Shown piece after piece: positions 45,966 to 57,475 of a DNA stretch of 64,000 nt. The notes under the pieces were generated by a model, which searched no databases, had not been told where the DNA came from, and saw only the letters and a program-made list of their open reading frames with translations. The position numbers and the translations under genes are program-made. Position 1 is the first letter of the stretch. Each line of letters opens with the position of its first letter. Origin of the DNA: Sceloporus undulatus (taxonomy: Eukaryota > Chordata > Lepidosauria > Squamata > Phrynosomatidae); assembly GCF_019175285.1 (NCBI RefSeq), contig NC_056524.1:102191351-102255350 (forward strand). Reading direction: 5' to 3'.

Positions 45966-46164
45966 CAGAGTGACGGCGAACCTATGGCACGCGTGCCAGA
46001 GATGGCACTCAGAGCCCTCTCTGTGGCACATGTGCCGTCACCCCAGCACAGAGTTTGCCAGAGTTTGTTACTAGAAAGTCAGAGGGGCATGGCACTTTGC
46101 AATAAATAAGTGGGTTTTGGGTTGCAATTTAGGCATTCAGCCTCTAAAAGGTTCACCATCACTG
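45966..46164. mobile_element. hAT-like MITE
   Basis: The ends CAGAGTGACGGCGAACC and GGTTCACCATCACTG are inverted relatives; the body has CTATGGCACGCGTGCC, CTCTGTGGCACATGTGCC and GGGTTGCAATTTAGGC. Target duplication not recognisable. Confidence 0.7.
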
Positions 46165-47783
46165 CATCCCACACCAGTATATATCACCTTAATTTCATTT
46201 GAACTTCCTTCTAAGTAAGCCCCCTGGCCTCTCTCTAATAACCTAAATAAGAAGAATCTTCTTATCAATAACTATTTTAAATAACAATAATGGTGATGAT
46301 GATTTGAATAATACTAGTTTGTGAATAGGAATACTGTGGTGCTCTAAAAATAACACCTTCTAACTCATTTAATTTTCATACATATATTTCTCCTTCTCCT
46401 CCTCAACCTGCTGTGGTTTTGCAGTGTGTAGATGTGCATCGCTTTTTTGATGACTTAAATGACTTTGATCTCAGTTTCATTTGGTGGAGATCTTCCTTTC
46501 ACATTACAACTCTGGCTCTTTTTATTTGGGATGTTAATGGTTGCCAATTCCAAATGCACATCAGTCTGATAGTAAGCATCAATGGGACTGTGCTGATGAA
46601 GATGCATATGATTGAGTTGGACAAAACTGCCCATGAGCAATTAGCTTCCTCTTCCTTTTATAAATTAATACTTTAATCATGGACAGGGATCAGCCCTAAA
46701 TAAATTTAAAGAGGTTACTAAGCTTCCAAAAGAGGCTACTTTCAGATGCCAGCTTCCAAGGGTTAAGTCACAGAAAAGGAAGCAGGACCACCACTTTGCT
46801 CCAGAGCTCCATAATCAGGGCTTTCTTCAAACTCAGACAAGTCATTTTATCCTCCACAACTTCAGAGGCAGTCATTAATATAAATAAAACAGTGTTCTGA
46901 CATCTTAAAGACAAGTTGGTGTAAGGTTTTGTGTAATGAAGCCACTGAAGGCCGTGTAAAACTGCAAAATAGTTATTTTTGCTGCAACCGGCTAATGTGA
47001 CCCTCCCTTCAAAAAAATATTAATACCAAAGCTTTTCAGTCATTTCTGTTCCTTCCTTTCGTGAAACCATTCCTCAACAATTCCATCACTATGAAGAAGT
47101 AAAATGGAAGGAAGAAGCATAACTATACAACTCAACACCCGAAGAATAAAAAGCAGAAAAACTCACATATTATGTGACTTTGTCTGTTCTTCTTTTATTC
47201 AGGGAACTGTACAACTGATTGAAAAGGAAATCATATCCTTATTTTTAAGGCCATCCCACTTCATGATTCATGAACGTATCAGCTATTAGATACATTTATT
47301 TTAATGAGCTTGATAGTCTGTGGAGATAAGAATTTGCTTGAGCTAGAATAGGTTCTTTTTGCCCCCTGACTATCATTACCCTGCAAAGCATTAATCTCCA
47401 AATAGAATTGCTTTGAGAGGAAAGAGAACGTAACTTTGCATTATAGCTAATTATATACAAATGCTAGATTGTAAGTGTAACCATCAACTCTGCTCCTCCA
47501 TGACTCCAATGCCCTGGAAATTTGCTAGCTCTGGGTCATTGTTGAGGATGCAAATGATGGCAGGGCTGTTGATACACTTGCTGCTGCTTCTGATACTTCC
47601 TGCGGGGTCTGGAAAAATTTAGACAAAAGAAGAAAGCTGTGCCATTAGTTAATGGTGAGCCTCACCTATGAAAAAACATTGGAGTATTTAATGAAATCTA
47701 GAAAATTGGTCTGAGACCACCAAAAGCCCACTGCCACAGAGTTATTCTTTCCAAGTGTCTCAATTTAACAGGGACAGTCCTGA
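46165..47783. other. Intergenic, no gene recognised
   Basis: Unique-looking AT-rich sequence without splice-flanked frames or known repeat ends. Confidence 0.35.
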
Positions 47784-48216
47784 TTCCTGTATATACTCAT
47801 GTATAAATCTAGAAATTTTAATCAAAAAATTGACCCCCCCCCCCAAAAAAAAAAAACCCTGAATTGACTTATTCACCGGTCGATGTTAATACTGTACTTA
47901 AACTCTTATAAAAAAGGAACTATCCCCTGGTGAAAAGCAAAGAGTGTAATCTGAACTAGAATGACTGGTGCGTGCACACACGCACACACCACACTCGTTT
48001 CCTCCATCCAGCCTTTGTGGTGAGCATAAACAGTTATGACTGCTGGAATTTTGTAAGTCCTTTGCCATTGTTTTCTTTTCTTCATCCTTTAGATCCTTTC
48101 ATACCTGATCCTTAGTTTTACCATAGATATATCCATGGGCCATATCAAAATCCATAATTTTGGTCCCAAAGCCTGCTTTCGATTTACACATGAGGTCAAC
48201 TTATAGTCAAGTATAT
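47784..48216. mobile_element. TIR element (TATACTC...TATAGTC family), both ends present
   Basis: Left TGTATATACTCATGTATAAA, right GGTCAACTTATAGTCAAG then TATATGTG; the ends are inverted relatives. The middle keeps TTTTGGTCCCAAAG, shared in reverse with 28149-28165 (TTTGGGGCCAAAATTAT). Confidence 0.65.
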
Positions 48217-49245
48217 GTGTCAATTCCATCATTCCACTTTTTCTGCTGCTTTGGAAAGGTCCCAGTTTCTGTCTCCTCCACCCACTTCCCCACTGTCCTA
48301 AGCTTACATCATTTGCTGCAAACTGAAGTCAAAGTGCAAAAGTAATTTGGACTCAATTAACTCAACAAAGAAGGAGAGGTCAAGAGGGGAAAGTATCTTG
48401 CTCTTCCCTATAGACCCAGGCATAAACAAACTGATACAACATCTCTGATCCTTCTCATCTTGCATCTTGACCACACTCTGAAGTTGCTTGTTTTATCCAA
48501 GGAGGTCCTCACCAAGAATGTCAACATTACTCTAAAGGTTGGGGAAATTAACTTTGCAAGGGGCTGGGTAACCTTTAGGATTGCTGGCACCTGTGTATAC
48601 CAGTAATAAATGAGGAGAAATCCAGTTTTGAGTAAATTAAGGAGGTTTATTTAGAAAAATACAGAATTCAATCTCACACACATAAGAGAAATTCAAACAG
48701 ACACAGAGTTCAGAGCTAACCAAAATGGAAATATGGAAATGGGACAGCAGAGTTTGAGGGATTTATAACAGCAATATTTCCCTGTTCAAAGACTAGACCA
48801 TGGAAAGCAGGAGTGACTCAGACTGAGGTCTAAGGGTGACACAGAACAGACACAGAGTGCAGCCTGGCACAGAGGCTGGGGTTTTGAGACCAATATTTAT
48901 ACCTGAAAACTAGCCTGTTGGGGATGTGCTATCTTGTAAGGTAACAAAGCCTTGATGTTCTTTCCCAGGAACTGACAATGGGATTCTGGACTGGTTGGTG
49001 GCTTTAACCTTAGGATGACAAAAACAGTGATTGGGTTAGGACAATGCCAAGGTGAGTGGACTGGCAGGTTAGCAGGAAGCACAGTAGGGAGTAGGCAGAG
49101 CAAACTGGCTTACTACTTAAGAGCAATGAGACCTCCTTTGTCTCTTGGTGCAAGAGGAAATGCAGAGGACTTGGGGGTAGGAAAGAGCAAATGGTACTCC
49201 CATTTAACCTTGATTGTATCATAACAATCATTACAGTAGTTGGAG
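48217..49245. other. Intergenic, no gene recognised
   Basis: Repeat-like, but no diagnostic ends seen. Confidence 0.3.
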
Positions 49246-49328
49246 TCCTTTGATTTTGTATTCCTGCATGGCAGGGATTGGACTTGATGGCCCTTGAGCT
49301 CTCTTCCAAACTCTATGATTCTATGATT
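49246..49328 (+). mobile_element. CR1-type LINE 3' end
   Basis: Reads TTCCTGCATGGCAGGG, GGACTTGATGGCCCTTG, CTCTTCCAAACTCTATG and ends ATTCTATGATT; same end as the 40144-40722 copy. Confidence 0.85.
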
Positions 49329-51449
49329 ACCTGGATCATCCACATGCCCTTGCATCTATTCTCCTTTTCTCGTGGGAACCTCATCTAGTGTTTCAAAGAT
49401 CATCATGACTTGAAAACATGCTGGCTCTAGGTATGAAATAAGAAAACATGGGGACCCCCAAATACAGCATTGGGTATGCAGAGTGTGCTAACACTTGGCC
49501 ACATGCATCTGGGTTTTCATCTATGAAATGTTGAAAGGTAAAACGCAAAGCGTAGAGCAACTCTATGAGCACTTTTAAAAGTTGGCCTGACACCCAACAT
49601 CTTTGTTTCTGAAGAAGGTAGCAGGCAACATTCTCCTCCTCCCAGGACTGCCGCTATCTGCAGAGTCTGGGAATCATAACTGCAGGACTGGGGAATATGT
49701 GTCCCTCCAGATGCCAATGAACTCCACCATCCCTTATCAACTTCCCCAAGATGCTCTGACAGCATCTGGTGGGTCACACATTCCCTATCCTCACTTTAAT
49801 CCATTCCTCTTTAAGCTCAGTTAGTTTATTCAGGCAGATGTGACCTTCAGCACGTTTTTACATGTCACACTTCCAAACAAAGGTAGAGGCTCACTAACTG
49901 CAAACAGCACTACAGGGAACATTTCACATTGCCCTCTCCAGGGACGAAAGTATACATAGCGTGGAACCTATATGAGCAAACCTCCCTGTTTGTTTTTAAA
50001 GAATTCAAAACAGCCATCAAGAGCAGGAAAACCGGATTAGCAAGTAATAATGCTTGGGGCAATAATGTTTAGTTTTTACCCTTCCTGTTCAGCCATTTCT
50101 TTTCTGCAGTCAAATCCATTTCCCAAAAGCTGTTAATAACCTTGCTTGGGGAAAAATACAATTATAATTCTCATACAGATCTAGACTGAACAGTATGATA
50201 CTGGAAGATGAAATACACATCCTGAGTGACTTCACTTCAGTCAGGATGGAGCCACCATGGTCTACTCAAGCATGGCCACTATAAACTGAAATAGGAAAAA
50301 AAATTTTCCTGTGAGAGGTTTTAATGCAAATGAAAAACAGTGGAGCTCACCAGTTTTTTGTTAGTCTCGGCACATTGGGCAGGGTTTTCAACTCAGGACC
50401 AGTGGCTCATATTATCTTTATTTTTAAGTAATTAAAAGCTTTTAATGACTACTTTCCATGAATAGAACAAGTGGAGGGTTTTTAAGCTAACTATGGCACG
50501 GTACAGATCGCCATTAAACAGAGTACCAGATTTGAGTCTGCCCTGGTTCCCACTGGCAGCGGTTTTCCTGGCCTCCTGGCTATACCTTCATGCCTTCTTT
50601 GTCTTCAGTCCTCCGTTCTCCCATTCTCCTCTGCTCCTGGCCTACCAGTATGGCCAGGAGAATGAGAGGAGGCATGGCAGGGAAGCCACAGCTGTTGCTT
50701 CCTGCACTGATCCTTGAAACCAGCGCAAACATAGTGGGAACCACTTGGTTTGCTGAACCGGTTTCAGGAATCAGTTCAGGAATCGAATCAAGAGCTAAGT
50801 GGGAATTGGGCCTCTATCACACCAACTTCAAGTCTTGTATCCTGGATTAAACAGTACTTCACTTCCTCTTTTTTGTTGATTTTTTAAATATTATATTGCA
50901 TTTGGTACCTTGTATGGCCTTTGAACTTTATCACACAGGCGAAAATAGGGGGGAAAGCAGGGGTTTAAACAGTTATTATCCCATGAAAATCACTCAATCA
51001 CATTGAAGATTTTTCACACACATCACAATTAAACAGGACTTATCCCAGCAATAACCAGGGACAGACAGGATCTACGGATAGGGCCAAGATGTGCTGCAGA
51101 AGGAGAGACAGTGCATGGCATACAAAAACAGATGTCTAAAACAGTATCCTCTTATCAGTAGGGCTTTCAGCTCCATTACTCAGAAAAACCCATTGCTGTT
51201 TCCTTCCTACTGATAGCATATCAGCAATTTCAGGCTTTATACTATGTTTGATAAGAGTAGTGATAGTGGGAACACAAGTGAGTGGGTGCAGAAATGAAAC
51301 ATCCAGAGAATTAAAAGCTTGGTAGTAGCCATCTTGAGATCAATTGTAGTAAGGATCACACAATGTTTATTAAAACTTTGCATCTTTCACCCTTCTGTCT
51401 GTTGTTAATTCATTTTACATTTTTACAACTGTAAAGTGAAGAGGTGAAT
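49329..51449. other. Intergenic, no gene recognised
   Basis: Contains a GC-richer patch (50494-50835) starting GGCACGGTACAGATCGCC, which resembles the ends of the 53464 MITE family in reverse; otherwise unclassified. Confidence 0.35.
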
Positions 51450-51652
51450 CTACACTGTAGAGATCATGCAGTTTGACACTTCTTTGAGTGCTATAGCTTC
51501 ATCCTATGGAATCCTGGAATATGTAGTTTTACAAGGTCTTTAGCCTTCTCTGACAAAGGGTGCTGATGGCTCACAAAACTACAAATCCCAGGATTCTGTA
51601 GGATGGAGCCATAGCAGTTATAGTGATATCAAACTGCATTATTTCTACAGAG
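51450..51652. mobile_element. Palindromic DNA transposon (family of 24160), uninterrupted
   Basis: Left GAATCTACACTGTAGAGATC, right CAAACTGCATTATTTCTACA; the middle has CACAAAACTACAAATCCC. This is the clearest uninterrupted copy beside 24160-24373. Confidence 0.8.
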
Positions 51653-51683
51653 TACATGTACCTAATAAGGGAAAATTATAAAG

Positions 51684-51708
51684 TGTGTGTGTGTGTGTGT
51701 GTGTGTGT
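51684..51708 (+). repeat. (GT)n microsatellite
   Basis: About 12 GT units. Confidence 0.95.
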
Positions 51709-52177
51709 AAAGTTTGGAGAAAATCACAGAGTGAAGAAAAAAAATCTAGGAACAAGGATTTGAAACAGATCACAGCTAAAGTTATTAGTTCAGTCACTGT
51801 TATTTCTTCATGTGACAAGAGAAGGAAAAATTGAAGTATACCTTCTTCTCACTCTGATGATGGCTGGTCATTTCACATTACATAAGTAGAGCACTATGAT
51901 TCCACTTTAACTGCCATGGAAACATCCTATAGCTGTGTTGGTGAACCTGTGGCACACGTGCCCTCTCTGGAACACAAAGCTATTTCTGGGGGCACACACG
52001 CTTGGCCCGGCTCCTTGTTGCAGCCCAGTTTGTTTCAGGAAAACCATGCCACTGCAAGGAGGGCTGGGGAGGTGTGTGCAGATGGCCTGGCTCTCTGCCA
52101 TGGCCCAGTTCTCCCCTGGAAAAATGAGCTGCAACAAAGAGTGCCCGTGCATGGGCCTTTTGGCCAGAATCGCTGAT

Positions 52178-52283
52178 CCTTCCAGCTGGAAGTTGTGCTC
52201 CTTCCGGCTGGAAGGTCTGTTCCTTCCAGCTGGAAGGTCTTCTCCTTCCGGCTGGAAGGCCTTCTCCTTCCAGCCTGAAAGAT
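52178..52283. repeat. Minisatellite of about five 22-bp palindromic units
   Basis: Unit CCTTCCRGCTGGAAGGTCTK plus two bases, repeated about five times; each unit contains the near-perfect palindrome CCTTCCAGCTGGAAGG. Confidence 0.9.
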
Positions 52284-52315
52284 CACCTTTTGCTATGGGA
52301 TTCTGAGAACTATAG

Positions 52316-52495
52316 TTTTGGTAGTTGTATTGAGGCCATCCATGGGGTTTTCTCAGCATGATTTCTTCAGAGGAAGTTTGCCATTGCCTTTCTCTGAGAC
52401 TGAGAGAGTACGACATGCCCAAGGTCTCCCAGTGGGTTTCATGGCCAGTCTGTGATTCGAGCCCTCATCTCCAGAGTTGCACACTCAAACTGCTG
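52316..52495 (-). mobile_element. tRNA-derived SINE (family of 12908), truncated
   Basis: CATGGGGTTTTCTCAGCATG, GTTTGCCATTGCC, CCCAGTGGGTTTCATGG, then the box B complement GATTCGAGCCCTCATCTCC and CACTCAAACTGCTG. Confidence 0.75.
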
Positions 52496-52501
52496 ACTCT
52501 T

Positions 52502-52760
52502 TGTTCTTGTTATTGTGCTGTGCCTCCAAGTCATTTCCAACATACGCGACCAGAGAACCCTCCCTCCCTCCCGAGTGCTGGTTCCTAGTGACCCTGAAGT
52601 GAAACTGTCATGGGACAAGCTTCGTCAGAGGGGGATTTCCATTGAATTCCTCTGAGGCTGAGAGAGCGTTACTTCTGTGGTGCCTACAAGTTATTTCTGG
52701 AGTTATCTTGGTAAGGTTAGTGAGGGGGGGTTGCTACAGCTAGCCTTAGTCTGAGAGAGT
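52502..52760 (-). mobile_element. tRNA-derived SINE (family of 12908), decayed
   Basis: Begins GTTCTTGTTATTGTGCTGTG and GCCTCCAAGTCATTTCC; the tRNA-like head is lost or scrambled. Directly abuts the 52316 copy. Confidence 0.55.
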
Positions 52761-52974
52761 GTGCCTTGGATTTTTACCTGGAAGTCCCACCTCTGGATGG
52801 CAGAAGTTTCAACCCCCGAAGTCCCGCTCCCAAAAGTCTTGCCCCAGCACTTGGTGACATCAGGTGCGGGAATGCCACTGAATTTGGGCACTCGCTCTCT
52901 GAAAGTTTTGCCATCACTGTTCTAACCTATACGGCTTGGCTCCAGGTTATTTGAAGGACTGTATTTCTCTTTAC

Positions 52975-53400
52975 AAGCCCACTAGAGTGTTGAGATCATC
53001 CTGAGAGGCCCTTCTCTGTCCCATCACCCTCTCAGGCTCGTTTGGTGGGAACAAGAGAGAGGGCCTTCTCAGTGGCTGCTCCTAAGTTTGGAACTCCCTC
53101 CCTAGAGAGGCCAGGATGGGTCCATCACTGCTGTCTTTTTGGCAGCAGATAAAGACATTCTTATGCTGTCAGGACTTTTCAAGCTAATAAGGGCAGGGAT
53201 TCAAATGTTGTGTGTTTGAAATTTTAAAATTTGTATTTTTAACATGTTACATTTTAATTTGTAAATGTTTTAACTGTTTTAACTTTTTAATTTGTTTAAT
53301 TGTTTTTTAATTGTATATTTATACATTTTAATATTGTTGTAATGTTTTTAAATTGTATTGCTTTGAATTTCCTGTGAGCCGCCTTGAGTCCCTATGTATT
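52975..53400 (+). repeat. LINE-type 3' region ending GTGAGCCGCCTTGAGTCCC
   Basis: Runs from CTTCTCAGTGGCTGCTCC and GTTTGGAACTCCCTCCC to a T/A-rich stretch ending in GAGCCGCCTTGAGTCC, a frequent squamate non-LTR tail. A shorter relative is at 17975-18170. Confidence 0.55.
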
Positions 53401-53463
53401 TTGTATTTACTTTGGAACCACCAATGTCACTATTTAATAAGTGATTGAACCAATAGCCTAACA

Positions 53464-53826
53464 AAAGCCCATAACAGATGGGCCAAATGCGCCATGGTGG
53501 CACCGATACTAGGGTTAGGGACCGCGCACCAACCGCACGGTCCCTAAACCTAGCACGGCGGCAGAGTAATTGCGGTGTCCCGTCCATACAGGCGCCATTT
53601 TGACGTAAGCGAGGCACAGCATGTGCACCTCATCATATGCCGCTTACATTAGGGGTGCACCAGTGGCGCACTCACGACGTCACTCTGGCACCACAAAATG
53701 ATCCCAGAAACACCAGGGTTTTTTTACTCTGAGGGATGGCATGCAGTTTGGGGGCTGCGCTGTTCCTCCAGAGTTTAAATGGGTACCTGCAGACTGCTGT
53801 TTCACAGCGATCTGTACTGCCTCTGA
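53464..53826. mobile_element. GC-rich MITE, relative of 16199 and 30822
   Basis: CATAACAGATGGGCC at the left, GCGATCTGTACTGCC at the right (inverted relatives). Internal CTAGGGTTAGGGACCG is inverted as CGGTCCCTAAACCTAG. CpG-rich. Confidence 0.7.
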
Positions 53827-54110
53827 GTGTCGGTCTCCTCAGGCTTCTTCCTTAAATTACGAAAATCTCTTCTATGATGTTCAGGTGTTAAAACAAATCT
53901 CTGCTTGACTCTATCTTTGTACATATAAATCATAATTATTTGATTCCTCCATCCTCATTTCTGCATAGGTTTCTGACAAACTGGCACAAATTTGCAATCC
54001 ATTCGTTCCTCAGGTTTAATCCCTAACTCCATACAAGTTCTCCCAAAACTGGTTAAAAAAGGAGTTTATATTGACTCCCTAATAAAATCTGGGAAACCTT
54101 TTCGTGTCAA

Positions 54111-54210
54111 NNNNNNNNNNNNNNNNNNNNNNNNNNNNNNNNNNNNNNNNNNNNNNNNNNNNNNNNNNNNNNNNNNNNNNNNNNNNNNNNNNNNNNNNNN
54201 NNNNNNNNNN
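54111..54210. other. Assembly gap of 100 N
   Basis: The join is of unknown size and stands immediately before the permuted copy of IL1RL1 intron 2. Confidence 0.99.
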
Positions 54211-54261
54211 GGAGCCTCGCGCCCCCCCTGGGGGGCACGCCCCACTATTTGAGAAACACTG
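54211..54261. mobile_element. Right half of a hAT-like insertion
   Basis: Ends CCCACTATTTGAGAAACACT plus G, followed by the target copy GTGTAGCT (54262-54269). Its left half is at 57314-57475, 3 kb away. Confidence 0.85.
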
Positions 54262-55077
54262 GTGTAGCTCAAGATTTTGTTTCATCCATGGCAACCATGG
54301 GACTATCCAATTGGTCTAATTCATGTAGAAATGACTTCAAGCCATTTCTCCCTGCTTCCTGGGACACTCTTGTGGCAACTTGTTTGTGGATATGTCATAA
54401 TCATGTTGAAGGCTTCATTTCTTGTATTCATTGGAGATAGAGGTCTGCTTATGATGAACTCTGAAGGCCAGTTCAGCTGGGCCTCAGTTTCTGTCTTATG
54501 AAGGTGTGATAAAACTGTGTGATAATGACTGTCCCCAAGCTGGTATGTTTGTGTTTTTTAGACTATCACAATTATGCTAACTTATGAGCCTGATGTGATG
54601 AAGTCCTAAGTCTATTGAAGCTAATGCTACAACTTCTTTCACTCAGTCTCAAAGGTGCAACAAGATCCTTCTCTCTCTCTCTCTCTCTCTCTCTGGAGTA
54701 AGAGGTTTTTTTGTTTTTTAAAGTCATTTTATACACCTTTTCTGCTGCTGAATGTGCTTCATATTGTGTGAACTATTCACACCAGAACCCAATTTTGGGC
54801 TGTGCATTCTTCAAAGGAGGACATCACCAGAAAGGGAGAAATGAGCCTTTTGGCCCATGGAGACAAAGCCCTTATCAGCATTTTTTTTAAAAATACCTTG
54901 AGAATTAAAAACAACATAACTTGCCTTTGTGGTTGGCTCCACATCAAAATTTGGCCATCAAGAGCAGTAAGTTCAGTAACAAGTATTCCTGTCAAGGAAT
55001 CGCTGTTAGTGGAGTTTCTGCAATTTATCCATGCTTTCTTTTAGGATATGATAAGGCAGGAATAGGAAGTTGTAGTC

Positions 55078-55316
55078 ATCGACCTAAAGGCACTAGATCT
55101 GACCTGATCTTGGATGCTAAGCAGGGTCAGGCATGTTTAGTACTGGGATTGGAGGTAGGCAATGAAAACCTGGTGCTGTAAGCTACATTTCATAGGAAGG
55201 AACTGGTAAAAACTACCTCTGGGTATTCCTTCCCCTAGAAAATCCAATTAACTTCATGGGGTCATCATAAGTTGACAGGTGACTTGGAAGCACATACACA
55301 CACACACACACATTTT
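55078..55316 (+). mobile_element. 5S-rRNA-derived SINE
   Basis: The head resembles 5S rRNA: CTGATCTTGGATGCTAAGCA, GGGTCAGGCATG, TTAGTACTGGGATTGGAGG and GGTGCTGTAAGCT. The tail CATAAGTTGACAGGTGACTT is shared with the tRNA-derived SINE family of 12908 and ends in (CA)n. Not a functional 5S gene. Confidence 0.88.
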
Positions 55317-56168
55317 TGTTAGACTGGAGTTTCTATCACCTGTCATCATCATCATCTATGCTCATTACAGGGCACAGGCTGCCCACCCATACTAGAAGAT
55401 GTGAGGAGAACAAGTGAGACTTTTCACTTTTCTCTGCCCATTTTCCACTTCCCTTATTTGACACACATTTTGTGGTTACTAATTGAATATGCCTAGAGAT
55501 GTGAAGATCATTTATTGTGATTTGGTAAACCCATGAATTGTTGATTTCTTGGCCCCTTTATTTGTTATTTGAAGAAGTGGAGGCATTTGCTGTGATCATC
55601 TAAGGTGTGAGGATTTTTAGATGGTTCATTTGTAAGTGAAGTAAATGCGCAGGAAATTCCTTTTGAAATTCATGCATTGCTTGGGAAGTTTTATTGTTTT
55701 ATTGCATTAGTGCAATTAAACTGCAGGGAAGCAAGAATGTGTACATATTCAAACTGGAAAAGTCAAGCAAGTGACAAAGAAAGCTGTCTTGCCAATGAGG
55801 TGTTGAAATTGTGTGTTGTTGTTGCCCCTGATTGGAATAGGTGATTGCTGCCACTTGTGAGGGATGAGACATTGTAATCATCTCACACTCCTCATGAGAG
55901 GAGAATAGTAATTTTATTTCACACCATTTTTCAGGCACGAGAAGAATTATTCTGTCATTTCACATGTCTAATATTCTAGCTTTCACTACATAAAAACAAA
56001 AACCAAAAAACCAAAGTGTTTTGTATTTTTGTAGACTTCAGGGCTTCCTTGAATCTACTGATTGCTGCCTTTGGTTGTTCAGTGGGTTTGGCTACAGCCC
56101 TTGCCATTTGACTTTAAAAGCGAGACCATAATAAAGATAAAACATGAAAACAGCATTTTGTATTTCAG

Positions 56169-56331
56169 GACTGTAAAAAACTGCATGGATCAAGGTACAC
56201 ATCAGTTGGTAAAGAGCTTGTGATTAACAATGCAAATGGAAATGACACTGGGAAATATACTTGTCAGTTTACTTACAGACATGGTAACAAAGCATTTACC
56301 GTATCTGCAACAACGAGTTTTGAAATTAAAG
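56169..56331 (+). CDS. IL1RL1: IL1RL1 exon 3 copy A (intact, but upstream of exons 1-2)
   Basis: 163 bases, phase 0 in and phase 1 out, acceptor TTGTATTTCAG, donor GTAAGA. Encodes DCKKLHGSRYTSVGKELV, then NDTGKYTCQFTYRHG and ATTSFEIK, the second half of ST2 Ig2. The reading frame is clean. As assembled it lies 2.5 kb upstream of the Ig1 exon, so it cannot be spliced into the gene in that order. Either the contig is misplaced or this is a duplicated segment. Confidence 0.85.
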
Positions 56332-57313
56332 GTAAGAGGATAGTTTTTAAAATTCTTTTTTGATTGGTAGCTATAGTTTCATTCTATTTAATGCTCTCTT
56401 TTGTATGTTTTTAATTGTATTGTTATTTTAAATTATAACCTGCTTTGTGTCCCAATTTTGAGGCGGAAATGTAACAACAACAACAACAACACAAATATAT
56501 TCACGAGTTAAAAGTCATACAGTACTACTTGCAAAGGATAGCCATCAATGAAAGGAAAAGTTATTTGTTGATAACAGTAAAGTTGTATAACTTCAGACAG
56601 GCAGGAGCTCATGGAAACAGACCACAATGAGCAAAAACAAGCTGATTGACAATATATTGGGAGGCAAACAATGCTCTGGTCAGCAAAAGAGTACCGATTT
56701 GAGGTGAGAAATTCGAGCACCAAGGGATCTGTAAAACTAGCCTCTGGGAACAACACAGCTAGAGAGCATTTGCAACAATCAGATGTAGTGGATTCTTTCT
56801 CACAGATCTTTCTGCTTAACACACTGATATTGGTTGAGGAGTTATGCTAGCAATCTTCGCGGGAAGGGTACAAGCTGCTTTCAGAGTTGACATTACATTT
56901 GCTCAGTTTATTTTTATTAGTTCTGAGGATCTACTCTATAACTCAAAAGTAAACAAGCATGCCAATAGTTAGTTCTCAATTTGATTTCCAGGTTACTTGT
57001 CCAGGCTCCTGACATTCTCCTAGACTAATTCAGTTAAATTCAGTTCTTACCCTGACCCTTCAATACCCAACAGCCAGAAGAGATTTTCAATGCAACACCA
57101 GCCCAGGTTTATGACCAGGAAAGGAAATTGCTCTTACCTTTAACTGGGTCATCTCCTATTCAGGGATCTGGTGCAAACACAACAATTTTACTCACGTGAA
57201 TCCAGTCAGGTACTGTGATTTCTCTGTATTATTCACTACTTGATTATGTACATTTAAATCTTGGATCTGGCAGAATTCTAGCTTCATGCCTAGGGCAGCT
57301 TGCTTAGTGAGCT

Positions 57314-57475
57314 CAGTGCTTCTCAATTTATCTGTCATGCCCCCCCTAGGAAGAAGAAAACATTTCGCGCCCCCCGAGCGACTGTAAATAGTATCCTTTG
57401 TCTATAAAATGTTTATAAGTAACCTCTGCATAACAGAGCCTCGCACCCCCCTTTACGGAGCCTTGCGCAATAAAA
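57314..57475. mobile_element. Left half of a hAT-like insertion, cut at the copy boundary
   Basis: Starts CAGTGCTTCTCAA after GAGCT and stops inside AGCCTTGCGC, where the sequence jumps to unrelated text (AATAAAATATTTATTTATAT). Confidence 0.85.

Larger units (their letters stand above)
51928..52925. mobile_element. Composite hAT-like element holding a minisatellite and SINEs
   Basis: Left end GTTGGTGAACCTGTGGCAC with CACGTGCC. The right end GCACTCGCTCTCTGAAAG with TTTTGCCATCACTG resembles the inverted right end of the 45966 element. Between them are a 22-bp minisatellite and two minus-strand SINE pieces (about 52316-52495 and 52502-52760). Confidence 0.5.
54211..57475 (+). repeat. Permuted partial copy of the IL1RL1 intron 2-exon 3 region
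   Basis: 54211-56340 corresponds to 60866-63965 minus the LINE, and 56563-57475 corresponds to 59956-60868, in swapped order. 54211-55930 differs from its partner by substitutions and block changes of a few percent. 56563-57475 differs mostly by single-base losses. Only 56341-56562 (after exon 3) has no partner, because the window ends there. Confidence 0.85.

Noticed and set aside
51907-52422. A 171-residue minus-strand open frame
   Set aside because: It crosses a 22-bp minisatellite inside a transposon. Its repeated FQLEG/LPAGR motifs are translations of the tandem repeat.
55078-55190. A 5S rRNA gene
   Set aside because: The 5S-like part is diverged and joined to a SINE tail with a (CA)n end; its partner at 61752 has the same structure. 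It is a SINE.
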